A DNA stretch of 64,000 nt, from contig NC_135357.1 in NCBI RefSeq assembly GCF_051622035.1, forward strand, positions 36,811,691 to 36,875,690, in the 5' to 3' direction. This document shows, piece by piece, positions 35,401 through 46,968 of the stretch. Source of the DNA: Arctopsyche grandis. Taxonomy: Eukaryota; Arthropoda; Insecta; Trichoptera; Hydropsychidae. Within the stretch, counting starts at the first letter, position 1; each line of letters starts with the position of its first letter. The notes beneath the pieces are model-generated. The model was not told the DNA's origin. It did no database searches and saw nothing but the letters and a program-made list of their open reading frames with translations. Made by a program: the position numbers and the translations under genes.

Positions 35401-35792
35401 GCATCGGTCAGAATGTTTTCTAAAGGAGTTTTTAAAATAGACGGGGACAGATTTTTCTCATTGGTGTTCGGCGATTTGGAGAGATTTTTCACGCCTCCGA
35501 ATTGAAGTTTCTTCCGGGCCGAGAGGGTGCTGGATCTCAGTGGCATATTTTCTTTTGAACTTTCTCTCAGCTCCGAGTCCGAATCAAAATTCAGACTCTT
35601 CAAAGAGCTGCTGCAGCTTTCGTATCCTGAGGCGACGTCGGCAGACATTGACTTTTTCTTACGGAGAGATTTCTCGTCGGACGAGAGACGCGTCGAATAG
35701 GCTCTGCGGTTTGCAGGTGACTGAAGCAATTCTTTAGAAGAGTTTCGGAGATGGTGTTCGCTCATCTTTTTGCAACTGTTGTGTGTAGTCAT
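32472..35792 (-). CDS. eco: Cohesin acetyltransferase ESCO/Eco (9 coding exons)
   Basis: Exons in coding order: 35792-34505, 34435-34109, 34034-33897, 33682-33542, 33462-33326, 33249-33181, 33105-32938, 32870-32746, 32676-32472. All phases agree, giving 865 codons (Drosophila Eco is about 1,050). The long Ser/Lys-rich N-terminus looks disordered. A C2H2 zinc finger (GQKRFGATECNECG, then DEADHLMHH) lies near residues 660-692, followed by the GNAT-type acetyltransferase with GVSRIWTHKAHRRKRIA and the end RSFAEKYFGTPDFFIYLK. It acetylates SMC3 to establish sister-chromatid cohesion in S phase. The first ATG lies 2 bp after a splice acceptor, so an upstream exon exists; it may be noncoding. Confidence 0.95.
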
Positions 35793-35799
35793 ACCTGAA

Positions 35800-36330
35800 A
35801 GAATTCAGAGTCTACTTACTGTACATTCAACATGACTGTATATCTAGGACCTAGGTTATTTGATCGATTTTAGGGGTTAGTTTGAAAGTGTTGAGAAAAC
35901 CCTCCGTTTAACAAGTGCATACGCAGATACGCACATGAGTATTCATTCGATTGAATAACAAATGCAATGCAGTATTGAAGAAAGAGAGAGCGCGTATAGT
36001 AGTAGTGAGAGTGAGCTTACGCCAGGAGTGTACGGGGCTGTTTCCAGGGGAGGAGTCGGGGGTGGAGAGAGGGCGAGGCGGGGGAGGGAGGGGTGCGCCC
36101 CCACCGGAGCGCCGCCACATGCCCTTCGCAGACCACCCAGTGCCGAATATCGAGCGCCAAACACCAAACACCAAACGCCAAAGGCCAAACACCAGCTGCC
36201 ACCTGAGACCGGCTCGACCAGCGCTTTTGGCGCCAAGCAACACCCACTCCACAACACACAACACACGACCATAGCGTGGCGAATATCGACCATCTATCTA
36301 CGGAGATCTTCCGAAAACTTTTCACCATAA
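35800..36330. other. GC-rich region upstream of eco
   Basis: Unusually GC-rich for the window at about 36015-36330, with purine runs and a heptamer-like CCAAACA repeat at 36155-36200. Frames are open on both strands, but only because stops are scarce. It probably contains the eco promoter and 5' exon, yet I cannot place the donor site. Confidence 0.45.
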
Positions 36331-36629
36331 ACGGTGGCGTAGAGACCGGGCCTGCAGATCTACAACGCAGGAAGGATTTTTTTAAAAATAATTATTATTT
36401 TTCAGCCTATTTAGGTAATTAGATTACACTGTTCGACACGAAAAATGGTTCGTTTATTTTATCGAGGTAAGCCAGTTATCAATAGACTTTTTGTTATTAA
36501 TCCGCAAGAATAGTCGAAATATGATTTTGACGAAGTGGAATTTTAATTAATTCTCATATAAAGACAATTTAATATATGATCCCTATTAATTCAATTCAGA
36601 TTCGTGTAAATTACGAGTAAATACTGAAC

Positions 36630-37207
36630 AATATGAATGCATACACGTGCATTCGTAGCTACGCGTCAGAATACAATTCAGCAAAAATGTTTCGGCGTTT
36701 ATCGAACGAAAAATTATGTATAATCTCGTTTTTGTTGGAAGTAGAAGCTCAAGAAGGCAATAAAAAAGCACGGAGGCGTTTTGATGTGCATTCCATGTTA
36801 AAAAATAGAAAAACCGAAGGAGAGTTTTGGACACTGTATAAGGAGCTTGTGGATGATGGACAAAATTTTTTTAAATATTTTTTAAATATTTGCGCCAAAA
36901 CCATGTCGAAAGATTGAACAGCTGTCAACTGTCACCATCGATAATTGGTCCAAAACAGCAAAGCGGCAGACTCATGGCACGTAATTCGCGTGTATATTTC
37001 CACGATGGCCAAAAAAACGGATACGATACGTTGACGGATGTTGCTGTAAGGTATGAACAGGAAATGTCGGGTACTGCTGTAAGCCTGCCGTGGCGTAAAC
37101 GTGACGGTTAGTATGAATATACCCATACAAAATGTACCATAGAATACTTTTCGTACGGCCGGATACCTGCTGAAGTCGGTACGTGCTGATTAGGTATGAA
37201 CAGACCT
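36630..37207 (+). mobile_element. PIF/Harbinger element, right part
   Basis: Sister of 29675-30480 in the opposite orientation, lacking the left end. It encodes the same transposase N-terminal segment (RRFDVHPMLKNRKTEGEFW). The right end GAACAGACCT is followed by TTA (37208-37210). It sits between eco and Taf7. Confidence 0.8.
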
Positions 37208-37638
37208 TTAATCGAGCAAATAAAGATCCTCCTTAAAACTCAACTGGGTTTCCATAGGCGGGGATACGGTCGAAACATTTAACCCGCCCTATAGTCTCTT
37301 CAATTGTACGCTCGTAAAAATTCAAATGTGCGCTGTAAGTTTCCAATTGTGTTTTGCGTAATGGGTTTCCACACTTTTTTGTTTCAATTCAAAAACAAGA
37401 CAAATGTATAATTAGGTACATAGAGTGCTTCGTTGCAAAAATTATATTATTTCGGATTGTTTTTTATCCGTTTTTGTGTGTAAAGAAATATTAAGTAATG
37501 CGCGTTAAAAATGTTATTACGACGCTACGTTGGTAATCTGTCAAGTGTCAACGCCAGTGTGAAGTGTGAGGTGTCGATAGCGGTTGTTCGCTTCGACTAT
37601 TCTTTGATAAACTTGTTATTGGGTCGTGATTTGTGAGG

Positions 37639-40600
37639 ATGAGTCGGCCGGGCGAAGCCCGTCGCGATGCCGAAATGGCGCCCGAGCTCGAATCGCAATT
37701 CATCCTTAGGATGCCCGAGGTGAGTGCTCTTGAGATTCCTAACATACATACCTGAAATGACACGACTAAACCGAACCGGCGAATTAATATGCAGGAACCG
37801 TCTCGAGCTCTGCGCGAGATGTTGCAGAACGGGGCCAACATGAAGGACCGATGCTCCATCCGGTTGGAGAACGACATGAGGTACGGCGAAGTTCGAGTGG
37901 ACCATTGGCTGATGCACGCCAAAGTCGTCGACCTCCCTACGCTGATCGAGTCCCTCAAGACTATCGACAACAAGAGTTTCTACAAAACGGCAGACATATG
38001 CCAAATGGTAAGTTTGGTGATCCCGTTGCAGATCAAATTTCCCTAACAATGATTTCTTCATAAATTTTAACTATTGGCTATTTAGTTAGGTTATGTCACA
38101 ACTTGTTGCGGGGTAATATATGAACAAGTAAACATTCAAAATCTGCATACATAAGACCCGAAAATACACTATTATTTTATTACTAGTGTTGTACCTAGAA
38201 AAAATGGTAACCCTACCTTAATATGAACGGCATGGGAAATATCGAAAGTTGAATTATTAAATATACCGGCCTATAAAACTATAAAACGATTTCCTACAAA
38301 GCGTTTTCTTATGTGTGTGACATCCTCCATATAAAACGTATTCTACAATAAAACCTTGTAAATCGTAAATAACATTTCATTTGTATTGGAGTGAGGATTT
38401 GGCTTCTGAGGATTCAGAATACGGGTCTTATTTACCGTGTTTCATTGAAGGATCACAACTGTATCTAATAATGACGGTTACAAAGGTCTGGTTCTATCTA
38501 GGGTTACCAATAGGTCTCTTTTTATTAAGAGAACATGTTCTCTTGTTTAACACAATTCTTTTGTTCTCTATCTTTTTTTATATTATACCCATAATGTCCT
38601 CTTTTTCAATTTTGACAATAATTTCACGCAGTCTGTACCATATTTTCTCTCGCATATATGACATATATTCTGTATAGATATAGCAACAGAGATGATAAAA
38701 TTGTGAGAGAGTGAGAATGAAGATGATTAAATTCAACAATTAATTTTTAAGCCCACTTTTAATGTTCCTAACTACATATGTACATATGTTCCGGTTATTA
38801 TGAAAGTGGAATAAGTCATGTAATAATTCGTTTGAGTTAATTGGACTTTTACCTTAGTTTGTTTTAAAAATTATTTTGATACCACATAAAAATATATTTA
38901 TAGATTATGATTCTTAGCCTTATAGATATAATCTTTTCTGTACTGTTGGAATTTTACGATTACTTTGTAAAATATTACATTTTTTTGTTATATGTTCTCT
39001 TTTTGTCCATGACTCTTGGCAACCCTAGTTGTACCCAATGAAATATCATCGCATGGGTAAAAACTACCTACCTACTTGCATGTAAACAATATGAAATATC
39101 AATAGAAAAGTTAAAATTAACAAATTTTCAATAGATGGCGGTAAATTCTCTGCTAAGAGGAAACATTGGTACCAAATAGTACTGTTGCGTAGGGGTGGGT
39201 GGAGGATCCAAGTAAAAGGCCAACAGTCGTTTCACAGCATTTATTGATGATTAAGGAGATACACGCACTGGCAGTGCTCAGTCCAGAATGACATGATATC
39301 GCCTACGTACCGCCTTATAAAGGGTAGATCTCTCAGGACGTCTAATCTGTTTACCTGTTGTATAGTCACATATTCGGATATGTATTTCCACGACATTGGG
39401 TCTCCCCGTACCGATTATGAGAAAGGACTAATAACGGTCATTGTTTAGCCTAAATGCACTTAGAGTCCAGATATAATCCTGGAAGTAAGTGCAAGCACTT
39501 ACTTAATCCGATAACAGATATCCGTTGGTCTAAGTGCAAGCACTTAGTTAATCCGTTAACAGATAACCCTTGAACGGTCACATAGTCTCTGGGATTCTAT
39601 TCGCTTAATCCGCGGCGTACGTAACAGTATATATAGAAGTTTTTTTCTTTTGTTATTATATCTTCATGTACTTTTTGGCAGTGGCTTAGCTGTGACCCAC
39701 ATATGTATGTCGAATCGAAACGACTATTATAGTATGGCGAGCGTTATCTTACACAGCCACACATAAAAGCGATATTATATGTATGATTTATATTCATATT
39801 AATTATCATTTTTGTTTCTAGATGATCTGTAAAGAAGAAGCCGATCAACCGTCTGCCGAAGAAGAAGTGGCAAACAAAAATAAAAAGAAAGATCCATTCA
39901 AAGTGGAAAAAAAGTTCTTGTGGCCGCACGGTGTAACGCCGCCGGCTAAGAACGTGCGCAAAAAGCGCTTTCGCAAAACCCTCAAAAAGAAATATGTAGA
40001 AGCGCCAGAGATCGAAAAAGAAGTACGCACAAATCTAAACGTTGCGTTTGCCTTTAAATTAATGTTATCAAACTAAACAGTGTCGTTTCAGGTTAAGCGA
40101 TTGCTGCGCATTGACAACGATGCAGTTAGCATTAAATGGGAGGTGTTGAGCGAGGAGGAAGATCAACCGGGCAAAGGAGAAGCCGGCAACTCGAATACGG
40201 AGCACACTCAGGTCGTGGTGAAAAAGGAGAAAGCGCCAAAGGTAAAACAGGAAACTAAATCAGCCAAACGAGAACAAGCCATCAAATCGGAGGGACCCAC
40301 GTCAGATACTCCGAACGTGGACGTTGGTAAGGTGTCATCTTTCATGTATAGTATAATATTAGTCTTGGGTATACTTATTTTTTTGTATATTTTTAGAACA
40401 TGACATATTCGGTGGAGCCGTGAGCGATTCCGATGAAGAGATGACGTCAAACCTCAACGCTGAAATGAATGAAAACAGCAGACTTTCCGAATATGACAGT
40501 CGCCTGTCCGACTCCAACTCCTTACAAGTAATTTTTCAATCGTGAAACATTCGCATCGAATCAGCAACGGTTGGACTATATGTATAATGACGATTTTCAG

Positions 40601-41149
40601 ACGAGTCAGATGATCGAGACTGAAACGAAGCCGTCTTTCCCGATTCAGTTTGCATCGAATATGTTCGCAAACAGCGGCAGCCAGTGGAACAGCGGCATAT
40701 CCTCCAGCAGTCATAACGTTTCCGCTCACCAGTCACACTCGGCCACCGACGATTATCAGGACCAATCTTTAAGTAAAGGTCGCACGTTCAGCCATCGCTT
40801 GGTTGTGTTACGTTTTATAATATCGCATATTGCATACTGATCGAGGCTTCTTTGTAGAAAATATACATGTTCGAATGGAGCAGCTGAGTGCCGAGATGGA
40901 TTCGTTGCGTAGTCAACGCATGCGCAAGGAGCAGGAGGTCGCATCCATGGAAAATCTCGCTCTGAAGCAACGCTTCCAGGAAATCGTCGATAATCTCACG
41001 CAGGAGATCATGGATAAGGAAATGGAAGTATGTATACATATAATAGATTTTGTGTATAATACAATTCGAATTCAAAAGTCCAGCTGTGATAAATTTTGTA
41101 TTTTATTTTTCAGTATCAAGATTTGCAGAGTCTACAACAAAACGATTAG
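37639..41149 (+). CDS. Taf7: TFIID subunit TAF7 (8 exons)
   Basis: Exons: 37639-37719, 37795-38007, 39822-40022, 40092-40326, 40397-40527, 40601-40772, 40858-41027, 41114-41149. Phases agree, giving 412 codons (human 349, Drosophila about 480). The TAF7 domain covers about residues 18-185: [84 protein letters not shown]. An acidic Ser-rich middle and a C-terminal coiled coil ([20 protein letters not shown]) follow. It binds TAF1 in TFIID and restrains its activity. Intron 2 is 1.8 kb and carries a MITE and a solo LTR; the others are under 100 bp. Confidence 0.95.
38500..39027. mobile_element. Unclassified MITE in Taf7 intron 2
   Basis: The ends AGGGTTACCAA and TTGGCAACCCT are near-inverse. 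A related copy, itself hit by LINE pieces, is at 49938-50851 in lodestar. The interior is AT-rich and noncoding. No confident target duplication was seen. Confidence 0.55.
39183..39626 (-). mobile_element. Solo LTR in Taf7 intron 2
   Basis: 444-bp solo LTR in antisense to Taf7, flanked by GTAC and GTAT (39179-39182, 39627-39630). It is longer than the sister at 46139 because of an internal tandem duplication containing AAGTGCAAGCACTTA (about 39485-39560). Broken relic without internal region, moderately old. Confidence 0.9.
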
Positions 41150-41374
41150 TTATTCTTAACTTTGCATATGTATTGTATAATATTAGAAATATAAACTTGT
41201 AATTTTATTGAATTGCCATTTTATTCTCATTCCCATGTTGCTTTTATAAAAATCTATACACTTCTATATACATGGGTATATAAATTGGGCGTATGAATTC
41301 ATTCAATCAGTTAATAAGTTTATTTTGTACTGTTGACGCTCATTTAACAACTTAACTACCAATAATTATTACAG

Positions 41375-41570
41375 ATAGACAAAACTGAAGACGAATTTTC
41401 CGTGAATTTGGCGTTAGCAAAGTCTGTTATTATATTATCAAAGTGTATATCACTTGCTAATTCACTTTGTATTGATAATATACTTAGATTTGATAATTGC
41501 TCTTGACTAAAGCTTTCAATCAACGTTTTTTCTAAAGCTCCTTTCTTCCGAAGCCACTGTCGCAGGCATT
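41375..41570 (-). pseudogene. Possible hAT transposase C-terminal relic
   Basis: On the minus strand one frame reads CLRQWLRKKGALEKTLIES, then FSQEQLSNLSILSI and FDNIITDFANAKF. This resembles the dimerisation end of hAT-type (ZMYM1-like) transposases. No other domain is recognisable nearby and no terminal repeats were found, so this is a tentative call. Confidence 0.4.
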
Positions 41571-42336
41571 GTGATATATATATGTATATACGTATTGCTA
41601 ATTCGATATTGGGACTGGATTCTTGTAAATCCTATCTATTCAGTATATTTAAAATATCAATATGATACATTCTATTGGGATCTACATATATGCATCTTCG
41701 CTAAAAGTTTGCTATTGATGTTTTAAGCATTTAAGTTCGTTAGAAATAGATCACAATCTATTTCCAAGTATTTTTGAGAAAGTGTTATCCCTTATTTTTC
41801 TAAATTTTGTTCAGATAAAGTCAATAAGCCCTCACTAGTTAAAATATATATTTTTTTCCACTTGTTGAATACATTGACATCTTTCTTGTAATGATTTTTT
41901 TTACTAAATTTAAAATGAGTGATTCGTTTTCGGCCAATTCATCTGCAGTCTTTTTATGTTTAGATTTCCTTTTATTTTGTTTCGAAAAAAAATTAAAAAT
42001 GGTTTGTATGGTTCCAAAAAATTCGTTTTCAATCGTTCGGTCAATTTCTCAGAACTCAAAAGTATTATATGTAAGTAAAACATGCACAACGCTGCCTCGA
42101 AAGAAATACATAATACGTACGTATTTATATATGTATATACAAATGGATATTTCAAAAACACATCGAATTCATTTTAAATTTTACATGTTTTATTAAATAA
42201 ATAAAAATAAAAAAGGCGAGTGGCGCCCCTCACATCGAGCACCCATGGCACTCGTCCATTTGCCATAGCCTTGCTATGGTACTGCTTGGAGTTCAGATAG
42301 CTCACTTCTCCGAAGCTGAGCAACTAATCTTTTTTA

Positions 42337-42890
42337 TTTTAGATAACATATGCAAGAAATCTTGGACTCGATTGGAAAACTCTTACAGACGTTCTATAAA
42401 AATGCAAAAAGACAAAGAGTGGACAGATTTTGGGAAAATTACAAAGAAAATGGAAGTATGAAGAGCAAATGTCGTTTCTTTTGCCTTATTTTCAGGAAAG
42501 AATTACTTCATGCACCACACAAAATGTAAGTGATATCTGTGAAGTGAATTCAGATGAAGACTCCACTTTGTCTGCCAGTACCCTAGATGCTAGTTCATCC
42601 GGTTATATGGCATCCACACACATAACTGTAGTAACTACAACTTCATCTACATCCATGGCAATGAGATCTTCGCCCATGACACCAGTCGAACCCAGAAGAA
42701 ACACTCTTAATCGTATTGACGAAATATATATTAAAATCTAAAAGGACCGGTAACGATATCGAGGATTTCCTCGTCGGGATTTCTACAACTATGAAAGCTT
42801 TTCCATTACAACATCAAATTGTAGCCAAACAATTAATTTTGGAGCTTGTCTCAAAAATGCAATTGGAAATTTTTAATCAACAACATTCAA
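42337..42890 (+). pseudogene. Decayed MADF-BESS protein gene fragment
   Basis: Three consecutive frames give pieces of one family: CKKSWTRLENSYRRSIKMQK (second half of a MADF domain, 42349 on), KWKYEEQMSFLLPYFQERI with a Ser/Thr-rich linker (42443 to 42740), and DFLVGISTTMKAFPLQHQIV plus a KQLILELVSKM segment (a BESS motif, 42762-42870). The frame changes at least twice and the MADF N-terminus is missing; a splice-acceptor-like tract precedes it. It is either a dead host gene or the second gene of a PIF/Harbinger element. Confidence 0.6.
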
Positions 42891-42899
42891 TATTAATAT

Positions 42900-43723
42900 G
42901 TTTGATGAACAATATCTATGTTTTTTTTATTTGTTCCTGCATATACTTGTTTGTATTTATTTATATATGTACATGTCTGTATATATGTTCATATATATGT
43001 ACCACTTGCAATATCTCAAGACTCGTTTTCCCAACTTTTTCGGTGTATTTCGTCACACATACACATATACGAACATGTTTTACATAGTGAAATACTTATT
43101 TTACTAGATGAACATTAACTGTTAAAAGAATATAATAAGAAGTGATTTTAAAAAATTTTAACGGTGTCTAATATGTAATAATCTTAATCTTAACATGTCT
43201 CGTATATTAAAGATATTACATAAATGTATACATAAAACTATTTTTGTATACAATATACATACAAATTCCTGTTTAAGCAGACGAAAAGTCGAGAAAACGA
43301 TTCTCGAGATATTGCAAGTTGGTAAAACAGAGCTCACCGTGAACATACATATATTATTTTCGTTTTTTCATTTTTTCTCCATATTGTTTTCTTTTTTCAT
43401 AATTTGTACATCAATGATGCTAAATATTTATGTACATTGTATGTGTTGACTTTCATTATTAATTTGTTTGTGTATTAACTACATATATACTTTGAATGTA
43501 CATATTATATATTGATCGGCATAGTATTAAACTTTTATATGTATTTGTTTGTGTTTTTTTTTTACTTCAAAATAATTCAACGTATGTATAATTTTATTTG
43601 TTATTATAATCTTGATGATGTAGTATATATAAATAATACTTGTATTTTACTAATCAGTATTTTAATGCATCTTTGGTTAGTATTTAAATATGAAGGTCCA
43701 TTATTTACATACATATATTAAAC
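42900..43723. other. AT-rich intergenic DNA
   Basis: Long T-rich tracts and TATGTA-type simple repeats. Open frames here are hydrophobic only because of T-richness. No gene seen. Confidence 0.5.
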
Positions 43724-43915
43724 CAGCGTTTCCCAAATGATGAGCAAATAAATAAATTATTGGTACCAACAAAATAAAGAGTAAATACTTTTGTATTATA
43801 ACATATAAAGACTGTATGGACATAAATATACTGTTTTATTTTACTTATAGGTCAGTAGTACAGGCCAGTGCTTCCCAAATTGGGGGCCATATATAAAATA
43901 GTTTGGGAAACGCTG
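43724..43915. mobile_element. hAT-like MITE
   Basis: 192 bp with ends CAGCGTTTCCCAAAT and its inverse GTTTGGGAAACGCTG, flanked by the exact 8-bp duplication TATTAAAC (43716-43723 and 43916-43923). Confidence 0.92.
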
Positions 43916-43923
43916 TATTAAAC

Positions 43924-44547
43924 GATCAGTATCCAGTATGTATGCAAGTGGTCAGTATAAATATTAAAAGGTTAGTATTTATATTGAATGATCAGTATTT
44001 ATACATAAATGGTCAGTATGTAAGTAAGTATTTAAGTTTTTAAACATAAATGTAAGTATTTATAAATGGTCAATTTGTAATTTTAATACACACAAACTAA
44101 AGTTCAATTAATTATCACCCGTATAAGATATGCATTTGAAATATGTCAAACTTCCACCGGGAGCTGAGGAAATACCGGTAAGGAATAAACCTTGTAAAAA
44201 TTAGTTGCTTGAAAATAAAGTTAGCTTTAAACAAACTGCTAGCTTTTGTAGATATTTTGGTGATTTATTTGGTATTTTTATTTTATCCAGTATTGTTTCA
44301 TACGAAAATATTTGAAGAATTTTTGTCCATCATCCACAAGCTCCTTATATAGTGTCCGAAACTCTAAAATACGACCCGTTTGCAAATGGTGAGATAAAAA
44401 TGTATGTGGGGGAATTATGTAGTTACTGAAAGTAATTATTTATAAATAAAACATCAACAATCAAAGTAAAACGTAACAAATATATTTAACAAGTCTATTC
44501 TTAGTACATATTAAATTCAAAATAGAGCTATTTAATCAATTTCAGAA
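43924..44547. other. Spacer with short diverged GGTCAGTAT repeats
   Basis: At 43930-44040 a motif close to TGGTCAGTAT(T/G)TA recurs about five times irregularly. A scrap of the PIF/Harbinger element of 29675-30480 lies at about 44320-44365 (GTCCATCATCCACAAGCTCC). Confidence 0.5.
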
Positions 44548-45128
44548 TTATGTCGGCGGTGGATTCGGATCTGTAGATGACGGCACCGATTGGGCATCGC
44601 TTTGGGATTCGGCTATTCTCTTCATGACGATGTCTTGCTGCGCAACAATGTATGAACTCATCACCTTGTTCAGATAATTAATATATTTACCCGCGCACAC
44701 TTCGGCACATTTGAGCTGAAAAATATTTTTATCAGTATAAATAGTGTTTCACATGCATTGAAGAATGTTGAAGTGTTTACTTCTTCGTCGGCTAGCTTTC
44801 TAGAGTTGAAATTATCGACACACCGACTGAAACAAGCCTCCGTTGTGACATTGTACAGCAGCATGAAATCCTTAAACTGAAATCATAAAAGAAACAAGTA
44901 GATACATTTAAAATGGCGCGAGAAGGAAACAATTAATGTTTTTCATTTGTTTTTTTTTTTTTTGACGTTTATTTCAAACCTCAAATGTCAAAATTGACAT
45001 TTGAGGTTATATACACATGGACGTGTTCATAATGATGAATAAGTTACGTTCCAATCATATAGAAGCTGAATTAAATGGCATATTATACAGGAAACGATAC
45101 GTACATTACGAAAGCTAGCGTAATCCAT
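44548..45128 (-). CDS. Tim10b: Mitochondrial small Tim chaperone Tim10B/Tim9b (3 exons)
   Basis: Exons in coding order: 45128-45105, 44876-44781, 44715-44548; 95 codons. Twin CX3C motifs CFSRC and CAEVC flank a helical hairpin (VDNFNSRKLADEE between them), the hallmark of small Tims. LLYNVTTEACFSRCV matches TIMM10B proteins better than Tim9, Tim10, Tim8 or Tim13. The protein works in the intermembrane space with the TIM22 complex to carry membrane proteins inward. The C-terminus is acidic, then Pro-rich. Confidence 0.9.
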
Positions 45129-45419
45129 CCTCCCGCCGATAATTAAACACACTTCAGAATAGCCAACTGACAGAGATGACGCAATTGTATCGATTTGGAC
45201 CAAAATCTAAATTTGTTTTTGGTACATATATACTACTTGGTTCGGTGATTATTCCGCACAAAACAATCTCGCGCACGTCACTAAAGTCTCGATCACAGAA
45301 CATCTGGAATTTGAAAATTCCATCCATCGAGATTTTATTCTTCTCCTCAATGCTCTGTCGAAATCCGGACGTTGGCGACCACCTCGTCGATTATTTGAAG
45401 ATATCCGCATCGGTCTTCA

Positions 45420-45905
45420 GCGGCTCAGTACGGATCTTCGGCGCTCATATCAATCCACATGCGCATTTTTAGAAGCCAAGACAATTTCTGCCAATCCATT
45501 TTTTTACCTTCTATTTTCCCCACGGTTATCAAACGGAGAAATTCGTATTTTGGACTCTGTATCATGTGACCGAGGTACTCCATCTTTCTCCGCTTGATGT
45601 CAGAAACAAGTTCTCTGCCTCTCCCTATCATTCCCTCTCCCATTCATTTGATATTTTGTTGGTCCACAGGATCTTCAGCATACGCATGTAGACCCACATC
45701 TCAAAAGCTTAGATGCAGCTGATCATCCTGGTCTTCAAAGTCCACGTTTCACATCCATGTAGTAACACTGTCCAGGTGTAGCTCGTCGTAAATCTCAAAC
45801 GCGTACGAAGATTGAGATGCTTGTTTGTAAGCGCCGCCTTCATTTTGATAAATGCTGTTCTAGCCATCTCGATGCGGATTCTTAGATCTTCATCTGGGTC
45901 CATCT
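45420..45905 (-). mobile_element. RTE-like LINE fragment
   Basis: Two minus-strand frames encode the C-terminal end of an RTE-type reverse transcriptase protein: RIRIEMARTAFIKMKAALTN and WTVLLHGCETWTLK (45709-45903), then RRKMEYLGHMIQSPKYEFLR and KIEGKK (45430-45643). The frame is broken between them. No 3' end was defined. Confidence 0.75.
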
Positions 45906-46138
45906 CTTCATTCAGCCTGGTACCCGGGTATTTTCACTCTTTCTAACACCTCTCCATCCAACGTTAGAAAAAACAAGAGACGGAGGAAACAATCGGTTTT
46001 TGGCCACAACACATCATAATGCGTGCAATTCAACGATTTTATTTATAATATACATAATTTAAATTCTTGATTTTAAATAAAGAAATTTCTGAAATTAAAT
46101 TTATTGGTGGATTTACTAGTTGATACATACCATAATAC

Positions 46139-46537
46139 TGTTACGTACGCCGCGGATTAAGCGAATAGAATCCCAGAGACTATGTGACCGTTCAAGGGTT
46201 ATCTGTTATCGGATTAACTAAGTGCTTGCACTTACTTCCAGGATTATATCTGGACTCTAAGTGCATTTAGGCTAAGCAATGACCGTTATTAGGCTTTTCT
46301 CAGAATCGGTACGGGGAGACCCAATGTCGTGGAAATACATATCCGAATACGTGACTATACAACAGGTAAACAGATTAGACGTCCTGAGAGATCGACCATT
46401 TATAAGGCGGTACGTAGGCGATATCATGTCATTCTGGACTGAGCACTGCCAGTGCGTGTATCTCCTTAATCATCAATAAACGCTGTGAAACGACTGTTGG
46501 CCTTTTACTTGGATCCTCCACCCACCCCTACGCAACA
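46139..46537 (+). mobile_element. Solo LTR
   Basis: 399 bp, TGTTACGTACGCC to CCTACGCAACA, flanked by the exact duplication ATAC (46135-46138 and 46538-46541). It has a TTATAAGG box at about 46400 followed 30 bp later by GTCATTCTGG, the undisturbed counterpart of the LINE D target. Broken relic without internal region. Confidence 0.93.
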
Positions 46538-46968
46538 ATACTATTAATTAAAGGAAATAATAATGTAGCTAATAAAAATCTTGTAAAAAAGGAGTCAAGA
46601 CTCTGTTCATTTTTCACGACTCCGACTCCGCTTGAAATGCTCCAACACCACAGCCCAATAATTGCACTACACAATCAGTTCGAGTACGATTTGAATAGAT
46701 TGTATTCAATAAAGCCACAACTTAGGCTATAGCAATGGCTCAATCCAATAAAATATAATAATTAATTTCGGTTTATTAAATTAATGAAACACAAGCCAAA
46801 TATTTACACATATAATATATTTTATTTTTTTTACATATTATGTGACTAGAGTGAGCTTTTATTACCTTTAAAAATAAACTTGAAACTGCAATTGACTGAA
46901 ATTGAACATATAATTACAAAGAGAGCAGCAATAACAATTGTCAACAAAATAAAAAATTAAAATTGAGA
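46538..46968. other. Spacer downstream of lodestar
   Basis: AT-rich, containing the presumed lodestar 3' UTR. No further feature recognised. Confidence 0.4.

Noticed and set aside
35943-36330. Overlapping open frames in the GC-rich island
   Set aside because: Low-complexity Pro/Gly/Arg/Trp-rich on both strands; explained by few stop codons in GC-rich DNA.
42195-42315. Possible 5S-rRNA-derived SINE head (TCCGAAGCTGAGCAAC)
   Set aside because: Only a short stretch resembles 5S box sequence and the rest does not align, so no RNA gene is claimed.
42898-43118. Hydrophobic Tyr/Ile-rich frames, membrane-protein-like
   Set aside because: Three overlapping frames all appear hydrophobic because of TAT/ATA simple repeats.
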